Source: Gammaproteobacteria bacterium
GTDB lineage: Bacteria; Pseudomonadota; Gammaproteobacteria; Chromatiales; Chromatiaceae
Direction of reading: 5' to 3'
NCBI GenBank assembly: GCA_030066355.1
Contig: JASJBU010000005.1
Span: forward strand, 1 to 45,070
Length of the DNA: 45,070 nt
This document shows positions 19,107 through 29,016 of the stretch, in pieces (position 1 is the stretch's first letter; the number at the start of each line of letters is the position of its first letter). The notes under the pieces were generated by a model. It saw nothing but the letters and a program-made list of their open reading frames with translations, was not told the origin of the DNA and did not search any database. The position numbers were made by a program, and so were the translations under genes.

Positions 19107-19352
19107 GTAAAGGGTATGGGCATTCACTCAATAACCGGGCCGGCCATGAAGGGGATACAGAGCGGTATCCACGGGCTGCGTCGTGTTGCTTCAGAAATCG
19201 CCAGTCAACCGGCAGACCCCAAGACCAAACCGACAGACCTCACCCGGGCCATGGTGGAAATGCAGCAGCATACCGTTCAGACCAAGTCATCCCTCAAGGT
19301 CCTGAAAACCAGTGACGATATGTTGGGTACCCTAGTGGACGAACGGGCCTGA
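19107..19352 (+). CDS. Mini flagellar basal-body-rod-like protein (orphan)
   Basis: N-terminal MGIHSITGPAMKGIQSGIHGLRRVASEIAS resembles the rod-protein N-terminal motif. C-terminal DLTRAMVEMQQHTVQTKSSLKVLKTSDDMLGTLVDERA resembles the FlgC/FlgE/FlgG C-terminus. Start uncertain (ORF begins at 19056). Confidence 0.65.
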   Translation, partial: VKGMGIHSITGPAMKGIQSGIHGLRRVASEIASQPADPKTKPTDLTRAMVEMQQHTVQTKSSLKVLKTSDDMLGTLVDERA

Positions 19353-19360
19353 TCCCGATC

Positions 19361-20200
19361 TCAGACGAAACGCATGGACAGGTCGATCGCCGTGACATCC
19401 TTGGTCAAATTCCCCACGGAGATATAGTCAACCCCGGTTTCGGCAACCGACCGGATGGTTTCGAGATCAATCCCTCCTGAAGCCTCCAGCAATGCTTTCC
19501 CGGCATTGCGACGCACGGCTTCACGCAACTGATCCAGGCTAAAATTGTCGAGCAACACCCTTTTGGCTCCCGCATTGAGCGCTTCTTGCAGTTCGACGAG
19601 CGATTCGACCTCGATTTCGATGCAGTCGACCTTTGGCAGCAAGGCTTGAGCCGCTGCCAAAGCTGCCGCAATCGAGCCCGCCGCAAGAATATGGTTCTCT
19701 TTGATGAGAATCGCATCGTAGAGCCCCATACGATGATTGACGCAACCGCCGCAACTCACTGCGTATTTCTGTTGCACTCTGAGTCCAGGTAGGGTTTTGC
19801 GGGTATCCAGTACCTTGGCAGTGGTGCCAGACACCTTGTCGGCGTAGCTCCTAGCCCGGGTGGCGGTCCCCGAAAGGGTCTGCAGATAATTGAGGGCGGT
19901 TCGCTCTCCGCTCAGCAAGGCTCGGGTATTCCCCTCCAGACTGCAGACCAGTTGCCCCGGTTCGACTGGATCACCATCATGCCCATGCCATGCGATCTCG
20001 ACCCCGGGATCCAATTGGCGAAACACCTCATCGAACCAGGCCACCCCACACAGGATTGCCCGCTCCCGACAGGTGACTTCCACTTTCGAAATCTCACTGG
20101 CATCAATCAGCGAAGCGGTGAGATCACCGGGTCCGAGATCTTCCGTCAGGGCCTCGCGGATCTGACTGACAATGATGTGTGCGCTGGGCAGTTCTGGCAT
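19361..20200 (-). CDS. nadC: Nicotinate-nucleotide pyrophosphorylase (carboxylating)
   Basis: [70 protein letters not shown]. Confidence 0.97.
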   Translation of the reverse strand: MPELPSAHIIVSQIREALTEDLGPGDLTASLIDASEISKVEVTCRERAILCGVAWFDEVFRQLDPGVEIAWHGHDGDPVEPGQLVCSLEGNTRALLSGERTALNYLQTLSGTATRARSYADKVSGTTAKVLDTRKTLPGLRVQQKYAVSCGGCVNHRMGLYDAILIKENHILAAGSIAAALAAAQALLPKVDCIEIEVESLVELQEALNAGAKRVLLDNFSLDQLREAVRRNAGKALLEASGGIDLETIRSVAETGVDYISVGNLTKDVTAIDLSMRFV

Positions 20201-20544
20201 CAGTCGATAGCAAGCAATTCAACATCGAACACCAGGGTGGCATTGGGGGGAATGACTCCACCGGCACCTGCCGCACCATAACCGAGTTGTGGGGGGATGG
20301 TCAGCTTGCGCTTACCACCCACCTTCATGCCTTGAACCCCCTCATCCCAGCCACGAATGACCCTACCTTGACCCAGTACAAAGCTAAAGGGCTCATTGCG
20401 ATCCACTGAAGAATCGAATTTACTGCCATCGGTAAGCCAACCGGTATAGTGTACCGAAACACGCTGCCCCGGCGTTGCCTCTTCACCATCACCCGTAACC
20501 AGGTCCTCATATTTCAAACCTGTATCAGTGATTTTTTCAGTCAT
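20200..20544 (-). CDS. FKBP-type peptidyl-prolyl cis-trans isomerase
   Basis: [62 protein letters not shown]. Confidence 0.96.
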   Translation of the reverse strand: MTEKITDTGLKYEDLVTGDGEEATPGQRVSVHYTGWLTDGSKFDSSVDRNEPFSFVLGQGRVIRGWDEGVQGMKVGGKRKLTIPPQLGYGAAGAGGVIPPNATLVFDVELLAID

Positions 20545-20649
20545 GAGAATCTCCAATAGTGAATCGCTGGCCCCTGCCACAGGGGCATCTGGACGCAAAC
20601 TGGGATCTAGTTTAAACCGACTCGTCAGAGAGTCAAAGAGAAGGGGGGG

Positions 20650-22989
20650 TCACACAGTCACTGAGGACGGATCCGTTTTTTTCAAGGCGGTCAACATGGC
20701 GTCCAAGGCACGATCCATGATTGGTGCTGCCGGCAACTCGACCACTTTTACCGTTCCCTCCCTCAGTCTGTTGGCCAGCCCTTGTAGGGTCAATTCCAGG
20801 CACTTCATTCCCTTGCGGTTCACGAAGATGTAGATATTCGACATGTTGCTCTTCCAGGAAAGCTTAACCCGAGACTTGTTCACTCCATCATCAATCTCGA
20901 GCCAATCACCAACCTCCAGGCTTTCAGCCTGTTGGGTGAATTCATCCTGCTCAGCCACTTCCGGCTCGGTCAATTCCTCGGTAAGCAATGACGAGCTCCC
21001 GGACATGAGTTGGCTGTCAGGAAAACTGATCTGTACGGATTTTGCCGGGGCAGTCCCCGGCCCCTTTGCAGTATTGGCATCACCACCCCTGAGGCAACCA
21101 ATGTGGCAGTTTTGCAACTCCTTGAACAGGCGTGCCATCTTGTGTTGGTCAAAAGAAATGCTATTGAGCCGCTCGCGCAGGTTTCGCAGCAATTCAGGGA
21201 TATTTCTCAGAAGCTCCTGGCGTTCGGAATACTCGATTTTGGGTTGAACGCTCCATAACAAACGGTCGACGATGGCCAATGAATCAGACCACTCATCACT
21301 TTCCGGCCCCTGGCGCAGATAGTTGAGCAAGAGTACATCCTTCCACCCATCCTCGAGCAGTTCCATCACGGCCTCAGGCACGACTTCCAGTTTTTTCAAT
21401 CGACTGTTGAGTGCCTCAGATACAATCTGTTTGGCGCTGCGCAGCTGCTCTTTGCCTCTGGTGACCTGGTTGGTCCTCTGCTCTGCGACTTCCGCACCGC
21501 GCTGCTCCTGCTCCCACCAATCGGAAAATTCTTCATCGAGTTCAGCAAACAGCTGTGGATCATCATGAAAATCATTCATGATGCGCTTGATGACGGATTC
21601 TATCTTTTGGTAGAGAGTGTCGCTCTCCCGATCACTACTCTCATTCCAACCCACAGCCGCTTGCGCCAGGTTGTTCAACAAGCGGCGGGCGGGATGGAGC
21701 TTCTTGCTGAAGAAGCTCTTATCGATGATAGCAACCTTGAGCATGGGTATCTGCAAGCGACTGAGCAGAGCCTTCATGGCATCAGGCAGGCTGAAGTCTT
21801 CCAGAATGAATTCGAAGAGCATGGTAATGACATCAATCGTGTCATTATCCGCATCTCCCAAACTCCGACTCACCTCCCCGCTTTCTCTCTTTAGCAGATC
21901 ATCGGCCAGTTGTGCCTTGAGCACCTTGGGATTAAGAGTCTGCCCATCAGCCTGCGGCAAGATCAGTACGTTAGACTGCTGAAGAGCCGACAGTGCTCCC
22001 AGTAACTCACCGGTGTCAACCGCAGGGAGTGGTAAACCAGATGCCCCGGTCGTTATCAGACTCGAGGCCAGCAGACTGTCGCTCATGGTTGCGCGCCGCA
22101 GACCGAGCAGCTGCTGCAGGGTGGCAAACACCTCTCCCTGCATCCTGTCCGTACCACTCGCTGTTTCATCCCTCCTATGAGTGTTATCGGCTGTCAGTTG
22201 AGTTTCTGGCTGAGCCGTCTCCCTACCTGTACTGCCACGCTCCACAGCGGGTGCGACCGGGTTGCGCCTGACCCTCGGAGTTAAATTGGGTATGATGCCG
22301 GCCTTCCCCAACAGCAGATTGACTTCATCGTAAAGACCGCCCAGAAAATGGATAAAATGCTTCTCGAAGATCTTGTAAACGATCAGCTTGACCGGAAGTT
22401 CGACAGGAATGTCATTCATCGCGGTTTGAAAAGCGTTACATACCACAGCGGGTTCCAGAGGATTCAGCTCATGGACAGCCTGCTGTTGATTGCCTCCCTG
22501 CAGCAGATAAGTGAAGCGCTGACTCATAGCGTAGCATTCCTTCGAGTAGCGGTTCTCAGCCTTGGAGATCATGTTAGTGATCGCCAAAGAATCCTCCAGC
22601 TCCTCATTGTCGAGCAACGCCATTTCTGATTCATGATTGAGTTGATCCAGAGTTCGTTGAACGATCAACACTTCTCCGGTTTGCCAATAATGATCATAGA
22701 CCCGCAGGAGTTGATCCAGAAACTCGCGATCGATTTGTACCCGTTCTTTGCGCAATACGCGCATTGCATCAAAAAATGAGGTTTGCAGCGTATTGCTGTC
22801 AGATTTATCGGCCTTCTCATACAAGGTATCATCGAGTTGCTCGAATAACCCAGCCATCAGTTTGGGAATGGTTGAACCCAGGATCTTACGGCATTCAGCT
22901 ACGATCCTTTGCCCCTTCGCATCAAGCATAGTAGTGACTCGATGGGTAGCGCCACCGGAAAAGGAGATGATATTGTCTTGTCCTTTCAT
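20650..22989 (-). CDS. DUF1631-family protein
   Basis: 779 aa; overall pattern of the family; adjacent to nadC as in other gammaproteobacteria. Confidence 0.8.
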   Translation of the reverse strand: MKGQDNIISFSGGATHRVTTMLDAKGQRIVAECRKILGSTIPKLMAGLFEQLDDTLYEKADKSDSNTLQTSFFDAMRVLRKERVQIDREFLDQLLRVYDHYWQTGEVLIVQRTLDQLNHESEMALLDNEELEDSLAITNMISKAENRYSKECYAMSQRFTYLLQGGNQQQAVHELNPLEPAVVCNAFQTAMNDIPVELPVKLIVYKIFEKHFIHFLGGLYDEVNLLLGKAGIIPNLTPRVRRNPVAPAVERGSTGRETAQPETQLTADNTHRRDETASGTDRMQGEVFATLQQLLGLRRATMSDSLLASSLITTGASGLPLPAVDTGELLGALSALQQSNVLILPQADGQTLNPKVLKAQLADDLLKRESGEVSRSLGDADNDTIDVITMLFEFILEDFSLPDAMKALLSRLQIPMLKVAIIDKSFFSKKLHPARRLLNNLAQAAVGWNESSDRESDTLYQKIESVIKRIMNDFHDDPQLFAELDEEFSDWWEQEQRGAEVAEQRTNQVTRGKEQLRSAKQIVSEALNSRLKKLEVVPEAVMELLEDGWKDVLLLNYLRQGPESDEWSDSLAIVDRLLWSVQPKIEYSERQELLRNIPELLRNLRERLNSISFDQHKMARLFKELQNCHIGCLRGGDANTAKGPGTAPAKSVQISFPDSQLMSGSSSLLTEELTEPEVAEQDEFTQQAESLEVGDWLEIDDGVNKSRVKLSWKSNMSNIYIFVNRKGMKCLELTLQGLANRLREGTVKVVELPAAPIMDRALDAMLTALKKTDPSSVTV

Positions 22990-23352
22990 ATGTTGCCACT
23001 AGGGTGAAGATCTCACCACACAGCAGAATTCCAAAAGATGCATGATCCGAACACTCGTTAGAGGGGCACAACCCTGTCAATTTGGGGCGAGTCCAATAGA
23101 AGGCTAATTCAACCACTAGGCAACGACTGAGAAAGACCTCACAAAAGCCCCGTGCCGGACGCTATAAACAGGGAACTAAACGTAACCCGGGATGAGCCTG
23201 AAACTATCACCTAATGGTAGCAGATTCAAACGAGCTCAGAAATTTGACCGCTCTTGGTGATTGATAGTTTAATCAGCCTGGTTTGAACGTCACTTTGGCC
23301 AGCCTGTTACAGGATTTTCATTCTAAACGGATAGCTGCGGAAATCTCGCGAT

Positions 23353-24084
23353 ATGCAACTGATCAGACACTTGGCCGGTCTCTTACTCGACAGCGGTCGT
23401 GACCTGTTACCGATAATACTCGTTATTGCCTTTTTTCAAATTGTGGTGCTCCAGCAACCCATACCAAACCTGGGCGAATTAATCGTTGGTACTATTCTGG
23501 TCATACTTGGCCTGACATTCTTTATTCACGGACTCAAGATCGGGCTCTTCCCCCTGGGTGAGAGTATGGCCTGGGACTTCGCCAAGAAGGGGAGCCTCTT
23601 CTGGCTATTGCTGTTTGCCTTCGCACTGGGTTTCGGGACCACCGTCGCCGAGCCCGCACTGATCAAGATCGCTAAAGAAGCCGCCACAATTGCCGCAACA
23701 GGCGGCATGATAGACTCAGATCAAGCATCCCAGGAGAATTATGCCGATGGCCTGAGATTTACAGTGGCACTTTCCGTCGGCTTCGCTATTCTTCTGGGTG
23801 TCCTGCGCATCATTAGAGGTTGGCCGGTGCAATATCTGATTATGGGAGGCTATGTCGGTGTCGTCGTCATGACGGCCTTTGCCCCCAAAGAGATCATCGG
23901 CATTGCCTACGATTCCGGTGGCGTCACGACCTCTACCATCACCGTCCCGCTGGTGACGGCATTGGGTGTTGGGCTGGCGTCCAGTATCCAGGGACGCAAT
24001 CCCATGACCGATGGCTTTGGGCTCATTGCCTTTGCCTCACTCACTCCCATGATCTTCGTCATGGCCTATGGAATGCTGTTATGA
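23353..24084 (+). CDS. DUF1538-family polytopic membrane protein, subunit 1
   Basis: 243 aa; motifs [87 protein letters not shown]. Confidence 0.88.
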   Translation: MQLIRHLAGLLLDSGRDLLPIILVIAFFQIVVLQQPIPNLGELIVGTILVILGLTFFIHGLKIGLFPLGESMAWDFAKKGSLFWLLLFAFALGFGTTVAEPALIKIAKEAATIAATGGMIDSDQASQENYADGLRFTVALSVGFAILLGVLRIIRGWPVQYLIMGGYVGVVVMTAFAPKEIIGIAYDSGGVTTSTITVPLVTALGVGLASSIQGRNPMTDGFGLIAFASLTPMIFVMAYGMLL

Positions 24085-24863
24085 GTGAGTTCTTCATGAA
24101 CTTTCTTGCCATGTCGGCAGACACATTGATGGATGTACTGCCAATTGCAGGCATCTTATTCGGTTTTCAGTTTCTTGTCCTGCGTCGTCCTCTACACAAC
24201 CCCAAAGATGTCATCTTTGGTTTCGCATTGGTACTGATCGGCCTGGTACTGTTCCTGATGGGTCTGGATATCGCCCTGTTTCCACTGGGCACGCTGATGG
24301 CCAACCAACTCACGGCCCCGGAATTTCTCGGCTTGGACAGCACTGCCAGCCATGTCGAATGGCACCACTATTTTTGGGTCTATCTTTTTGCAGCTCTTAT
24401 CGGCTTTTCAACTACGATTGCCGAGCCGTCTCTGATCGCCGTGTCGATCAAGGCCAACCAGGTATCAGCAGGCGCCATCAGTGAATGGGGACTGCGCATT
24501 GCGGTCGCCATAGGCGTGGCTATCGGCATAGGACTGGGGAGTTATCGGATTGTCAGCGGTACCCCCCTGCACTGGTACATAATCGCTGGTTATATCGTCG
24601 TGATCATCCAGACGATGTTCGCCCCACGCTCCATCATCGCGCTGGCTTACGACTCCGGAGGTGTAACCACCTCGACTGTGACCGTTCCTCTGGTGGCAGC
24701 ACTGGGACTTGGCCTGTCCAACAACATCCCGGGACGCAACCCCCTGCTGGATGGTTTTGGATTAATTGCCTTTGCGAGCCTCTTTCCCATCATGTCGGTC
24801 ATGGGATACGCACAGCTCAGCGAATGGTATGATCACCGTAAAAACAAGGAGAGCTCGAGGTAA
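24081..24863 (+). CDS. DUF1538-family polytopic membrane protein, subunit 2
   Basis: [28 protein letters not shown]...; same motifs as subunit 1 ([73 protein letters not shown]); ATGA overlap with subunit 1. Confidence 0.88.
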   Translation: MSEFFMNFLAMSADTLMDVLPIAGILFGFQFLVLRRPLHNPKDVIFGFALVLIGLVLFLMGLDIALFPLGTLMANQLTAPEFLGLDSTASHVEWHHYFWVYLFAALIGFSTTIAEPSLIAVSIKANQVSAGAISEWGLRIAVAIGVAIGIGLGSYRIVSGTPLHWYIIAGYIVVIIQTMFAPRSIIALAYDSGGVTTSTVTVPLVAALGLGLSNNIPGRNPLLDGFGLIAFASLFPIMSVMGYAQLSEWYDHRKNKESSR

Positions 24864-24867
24864 CCAC

Positions 24868-25218
24868 ATGCGCTTTAAACTGCTCATTGCCTTGGTGGAC
24901 GACACCAAAACCAATTCCGTGCTGGATGCCGCCAGAGACGCTGGCGCTACCGGTTCGACGGTTATCAGCCAGGCCCGCGGTGAGGGCGTCGACAAACCCA
25001 AGACGTTTTTCGGCTTGACCCTCGAAAGCCAACGCGACATGGTCCTGCTGTTGGTAGAAGAGCACCTCAGCAGAAGCATTCTGGAAACGATCGCGGAAGC
25101 AGGGCATTTCGACGATACACCCGGGAGCGGTATTGCCTTTCAAATCGACATCGAAGATGCCGTCGGCGTCAGCCACCAAATCCAGACCCTATCTCAAGTC
25201 GTAGAGGAAGAACTATGA
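24868..25218 (+). CDS. PII-like (GlnB-fold) regulatory protein
   Basis: 116 aa; MRFKLLIALVDDTKTNSVLDAARDAGATGSTVISQARG...FQIDIEDAVGVSHQ; PII-type ferredoxin-like fold pattern. Confidence 0.75.
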   Translation: MRFKLLIALVDDTKTNSVLDAARDAGATGSTVISQARGEGVDKPKTFFGLTLESQRDMVLLLVEEHLSRSILETIAEAGHFDDTPGSGIAFQIDIEDAVGVSHQIQTLSQVVEEEL

Positions 25219-25628
25219 GTGAAAAAGAACCGACCCGTGTCAGGGACGTGATGAAGACGAGTTTCGACATGGTGGATGGAATGGACACGGTGCAGACCGC
25301 CTTGCAAAACATGATCCATGTGGGCACCAAGAGCTTGATCGTAAAAAAACGCAATGAACACGATGAATTCGGTATGGTTCTGCTCTCGGATATCGCCCGT
25401 CAGGTGTTGGCGGTCGACCGGGCACCGGAGCGGGTCAACATCTATGAAATTATGACCAAACCTGTGCTGACCGTCTCACCCGACATGGACATCCGCTATT
25501 GTGCCCGAATGTTCAATCACTTCGACCTGTCTCGGGCTCCGGTAGTGGAAAATGGCGAGGTCGTGGGCATCATCAGCCACACCGACATGGTCCTCAAAGG
25601 TCTCTGTCAAAAAAACGCCTTCAAGTGA
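25215..25628 (+). CDS. CBS-domain pair protein
   Basis: 137 aa; RVRDVMKTSFDMVDGMDTVQTAL...GMVLLSDIARQVL...YEIMTKPVLTVSPDMDIRYCARMF...RAPVVENGEVVGIISHTDMVLKGL; ATGA overlap with the PII-like gene. Confidence 0.92.
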   Translation: MSEKEPTRVRDVMKTSFDMVDGMDTVQTALQNMIHVGTKSLIVKKRNEHDEFGMVLLSDIARQVLAVDRAPERVNIYEIMTKPVLTVSPDMDIRYCARMFNHFDLSRAPVVENGEVVGIISHTDMVLKGLCQKNAFK

Positions 25629-26191
25629 GGCAAGAACATGCTGAGGTCGATCAGGCAATTCTGCCCGATGCAATCCAGCATCCTTCACCCAATCAGGATG
25701 CAAGACCAGCCAAGGCAACCATCAACCTACTGGTCATTCATAACATCAGCCTTCCACCAGGAGAATTTGGAGGTCCATGGATAGACGATCTCTTTAAAAA
25801 CCGACTCGACCCACAAGCCCATCCCTACTTCAAAGAGGTCTGTAATCTTCGAGTTTCGAGTCATTTGCTGATCAGGCGAGGCGGGCAACTCATTCAATAT
25901 GTCCCTTTCGATCAGCGGGCGTGGCATGCCGGCAAATCCAGCTACGCGGGAAAACCAGATTGCAATGATTTCTCAATTGGTATCGAGCTGGAAGGGACGG
26001 ACACTCAACCCTACACACAAGCTCAGTATGATGTTCTGGTTCAGGTGACCCGTGAGTTACAGCTGAGATATCCCGCGATCACATCGGATCGCGTCATTGG
26101 TCATGCGGATATTGCTCCAAACCGAAAATCCGATCCCGGCCCAGCATTTGATTGGCAATATTTTCGTCATTTGTTACACAGGCAGACTTGA
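25625..26191 (+). CDS. ampD: 1,6-anhydro-N-acetylmuramyl-L-alanine amidase AmpD
   Basis: NLLVIHNISLPPGEFGGPWIDDLFKNRLDP..., SSHLLIRRGGQLIQYVPFDQRAWHAGKSSYAG, VIGHADIAPNRKSDPGPAFDW; proposed GTG start overlaps the CBS gene stop. Confidence 0.93.
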   Translation: MRQEHAEVDQAILPDAIQHPSPNQDARPAKATINLLVIHNISLPPGEFGGPWIDDLFKNRLDPQAHPYFKEVCNLRVSSHLLIRRGGQLIQYVPFDQRAWHAGKSSYAGKPDCNDFSIGIELEGTDTQPYTQAQYDVLVQVTRELQLRYPAITSDRVIGHADIAPNRKSDPGPAFDWQYFRHLLHRQT

Positions 26192-26222
26192 AACTTCTCA
26201 GTCATTCCCTGACACTTAGCCC

Positions 26223-27116
26223 ATGAGTTTGAGCATCATTCTAATCTGCCTGCTGGCTGAACGATTCTTACTTGAATATCAGCATCTTCGGCAAACCAGG
26301 TGGATCAATGAATACAGCGATTGGTTCGAACGCCAGGAACTTCCTCACTGGATGCTCAACGGATTTGGCGGCGTAGTCAGCCTGCTGCTCCCCCCCTTAT
26401 TGACAATCGCCCTGCTCCAGCAACTGCTTGACGAACGATTGCTTGGCATCCCCGGCGCACTTTTAGCCATACTGGTACTACTCTTCAGTTTCGGACCCCG
26501 GGATCTGGATCACCAGATCAGGCAACTACACGACGCCAGAGAACGGCATGATGGTGAGCTGACTACCGAGATTGGCAGGGACATCATCGGTGATGAGCCG
26601 CCATCGGACGAAACCAGATATTCTCATGCCATCGTTGAATCTATTCTGGAACAGGCGAATCGTCGTATCTTTGGGGTTATTTTCTGGTTTCTTGTGCTCG
26701 GCCCCGTGGGTGCGGCTCTCTATCGCCTGGCCACCTGCCTTCCTAACCTGAGGACCACAGCCCGTGAGGCGGATTTTCTACATACCAGCCGACAGTTGGT
26801 GGCGATCCTCGATTGGATTCCAGCCCGCCTGACGGCCGCATCCTATGCAATCGCCGGTAGTTTCGAAGATGCCCTGTACGGATGGCGCAGCTACCATGAA
26901 AGCCGATTCAATGAATTCAGCTCCAGTGCCAGCGGCATTCTGATCTGTACGGGGACTGGAGCGTTGAGGTTGTCCACCCTTGTCGATAGTGATACCGGCA
27001 CTCATCCGACTGAGGGTCAACGATATCTAATGGATGCAGCCATGGGCCTGATCTGGCGCTCATTGGTGGTCTGGATCATCCTGATCGGTTTGCTCACCCT
27101 GGCGGGATGGTTCTGA
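26223..27116 (+). CDS. ampE: AmpE-like regulatory signalling modulator
   Basis: MSLSIILICLLAERFLLEYQHLRQTRWINEYSDWF..., directly downstream of ampD; polytopic. Confidence 0.85.
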   Translation: MSLSIILICLLAERFLLEYQHLRQTRWINEYSDWFERQELPHWMLNGFGGVVSLLLPPLLTIALLQQLLDERLLGIPGALLAILVLLFSFGPRDLDHQIRQLHDARERHDGELTTEIGRDIIGDEPPSDETRYSHAIVESILEQANRRIFGVIFWFLVLGPVGAALYRLATCLPNLRTTAREADFLHTSRQLVAILDWIPARLTAASYAIAGSFEDALYGWRSYHESRFNEFSSSASGILICTGTGALRLSTLVDSDTGTHPTEGQRYLMDAAMGLIWRSLVVWIILIGLLTLAGWF

Positions 27117-27120
27117 GTCG

Positions 27121-27717
27121 GTGGTAATCACGACAGTCGACCTGCTCAGGCATGGCGAACCAAAGGGTGGTCGGCGCTACCGCGGTCAGATCGACGATCC
27201 GTTGAGCGAAAACGGCTGGCGTGAGATGTGGCAAGCCGCTTCCGGTGGCACACCCTGGCAACACATCATTTCCTCACCGCTGTCGCGCTGCAGGGCATTC
27301 GCCAACTCACTGAGTGAAAAACTGCATGTCCCGCTAGAGCAGGATGAAAGGTTCAGGGAGGTAGGATTCGGGGACTGGGAAGGCAAAACCGCCGATGAAC
27401 TGAGGGCTGCGGACCCCGATACGATCCGCCGTTTCTATCAGGATCCCATCGAGAACCGACCCACCGGTGCTGAACCACTCGATCAGTTCAGTCACCGCGT
27501 CAGTGCGGCTCTCAATCAATCAATCGAGACCCACCGGGGAAAACATCTCCTAATAGTTACTCATGCTGGGGTCATTCGTGCGGCCCTCACAAAATACATG
27601 TCGGCCCCTCTGGGCAGTATGTACCGTCTCTCGATCGCCACAGCATCGATATCTCGCATCCAGATCGATGAAGAGCGTCCACCTACCATCTGTTTTCAGG
27701 GACGAAGGAAAATCTAG
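27121..27717 (+). CDS. Histidine phosphatase (phosphoglycerate mutase-like) family protein
   Basis: DLLRHGEPKGGRRYRGQIDDPLSENG, ISSPLSRCRAFANSL, LLIVTHAGVIRAAL. Confidence 0.92.
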   Translation: MVITTVDLLRHGEPKGGRRYRGQIDDPLSENGWREMWQAASGGTPWQHIISSPLSRCRAFANSLSEKLHVPLEQDERFREVGFGDWEGKTADELRAADPDTIRRFYQDPIENRPTGAEPLDQFSHRVSAALNQSIETHRGKHLLIVTHAGVIRAALTKYMSAPLGSMYRLSIATASISRIQIDEERPPTICFQGRRKI

Positions 27718-27870
27718 TCACTTTGTGAAGCATCTCACAGCCTTGTTTTAGGGTGTTTCACCCACTAGACAAATTTAAAAAATATGTAATATCCTCTACA
27801 CGAACGGAACGAATTTATATCTTTTTTGAAAAGGAGGTTCTCATTTTCTGAACACAATAGAGGTTTGGTT

Positions 27871-27957
27871 ATGTTCTGGATCTTACTCGCGGTGCTTACA
27901 GCTGTTCTCGTTTCGACCTTATTGACTAAGACGATAGACACGTCAAAAGAATCGTAA
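27871..27957 (+). CDS. Candidate 28-aa single-TM small protein
   Basis: MFWILLAVLTAVLVSTLLTKTIDTSKES with GAGG seven bases upstream of ATG, in an otherwise unexplained AT-rich gap; not in the ORF track because of size. Confidence 0.35.
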   Translation: MFWILLAVLTAVLVSTLLTKTIDTSKES

Positions 27958-28301
27958 ATCAATTAAATTATAATAGAATCATGAAGATAACTAGACTTTC
28001 CGTCAACGGAGGGGCGGGCTGACTATCACTGACAATTGCACCAAATTGGTGCGGCCTCTCTCACTCTACACAATAGATGCGGCAGAATCTTTACCCTATG
28101 CGATTACCATCAACCTGCCAGATGCCATAGTCTCCATCACTGGTAGTGCTGCGAGCACCAATGCACGAACCCTGAACAGCCACAATCCAAATCCCTGCGC
28201 AGAGCATCATTTTGCCCAGTCCAACGGGCCAAGGGAAACATTTCAACATTCCACCTGGAATTACGAGAGTCACCTCTATGCCTTTGACATAGAATTAACT
28301 T

Positions 28302-28859
28302 TCATACCGCTTGACCTCGTTGGCGAACATATTCATACATCACAACAGAAGCGGCAACCGCAACGTTGAGACTTTCTACCTGGCCAAATTGAGGTATCGA
28401 GAGACAATCGATATCCGGATATTCAGTTAGACTGAAACTGTGTCCCCACTCCTCATGCCCCAGCACGAAAGCACATTTAGCTGGCAGCACCACATTCACG
28501 AGTGAGGATCCACAAACAGTATCCAGCCTGTACACTCGATACCCTCGTTCAATCAATGACCGATAACTCTCATCGAAATTTGAAAAAAAACGCGCCGGCA
28601 CCTTCTTAAACGAACCCTTGGCTGGTGAAGGATCAAACGGACCAATATCAATCAAATGAACCTCACAGGCCCCAAAGGCTTCAGCGCTACGAAAAATTTT
28701 CGCTACATTGAACCCTGCCTTCATGTGGTCCAGGATCAAAATGAACTGATGAATCCCAGGTTTAGCCAGCAAATTTTTTCGCCGCTGTTTGGTATAGCGA
28801 GCGAGCGCTTGATCTCGAGCCTCCCGCCTCTCTCTTTTCGATTTTCTTTGTCGCAGCAT
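28302..28859 (-). CDS. TrmH/SpoU-family RNA methyltransferase
   Basis: 185 aa; FILILDHMKAGFNVAKIFRSAEAFGACEVHLIDIG..., FVLGHEEWGHS, CLSIPQFGQVESLNVAVAASVVMYEYVRQ. Confidence 0.92.
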   Translation of the reverse strand: MLRQRKSKRERREARDQALARYTKQRRKNLLAKPGIHQFILILDHMKAGFNVAKIFRSAEAFGACEVHLIDIGPFDPSPAKGSFKKVPARFFSNFDESYRSLIERGYRVYRLDTVCGSSLVNVVLPAKCAFVLGHEEWGHSFSLTEYPDIDCLSIPQFGQVESLNVAVAASVVMYEYVRQRGQAV

Positions 28860-29016
28860 CTCAGCTCACAAACCCATCATGACTTGCGGATTCTCATAGA
28901 GTAACATCCATGAGAGTTCTTACACTTCCTGCATTATCGTCTGACAGTGAATCACATGAACGACTGTAGCCTGGCCTTAAGGATTCAAATTTACAATCGG
29001 TAACTGAAGTGACAGT

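Noticed and set aside
27751-27763. Small hairpin gggtg-ttt-caccc after the histidine phosphatase gene
   Set aside because: Short stem with no following T-run; not convincing as an intrinsic terminator.
28046-28369. Plus-strand 107-aa ORF
   Set aside because: No recognisable domain, overlaps the end of the TrmH-family gene, and composition does not look like a real protein.
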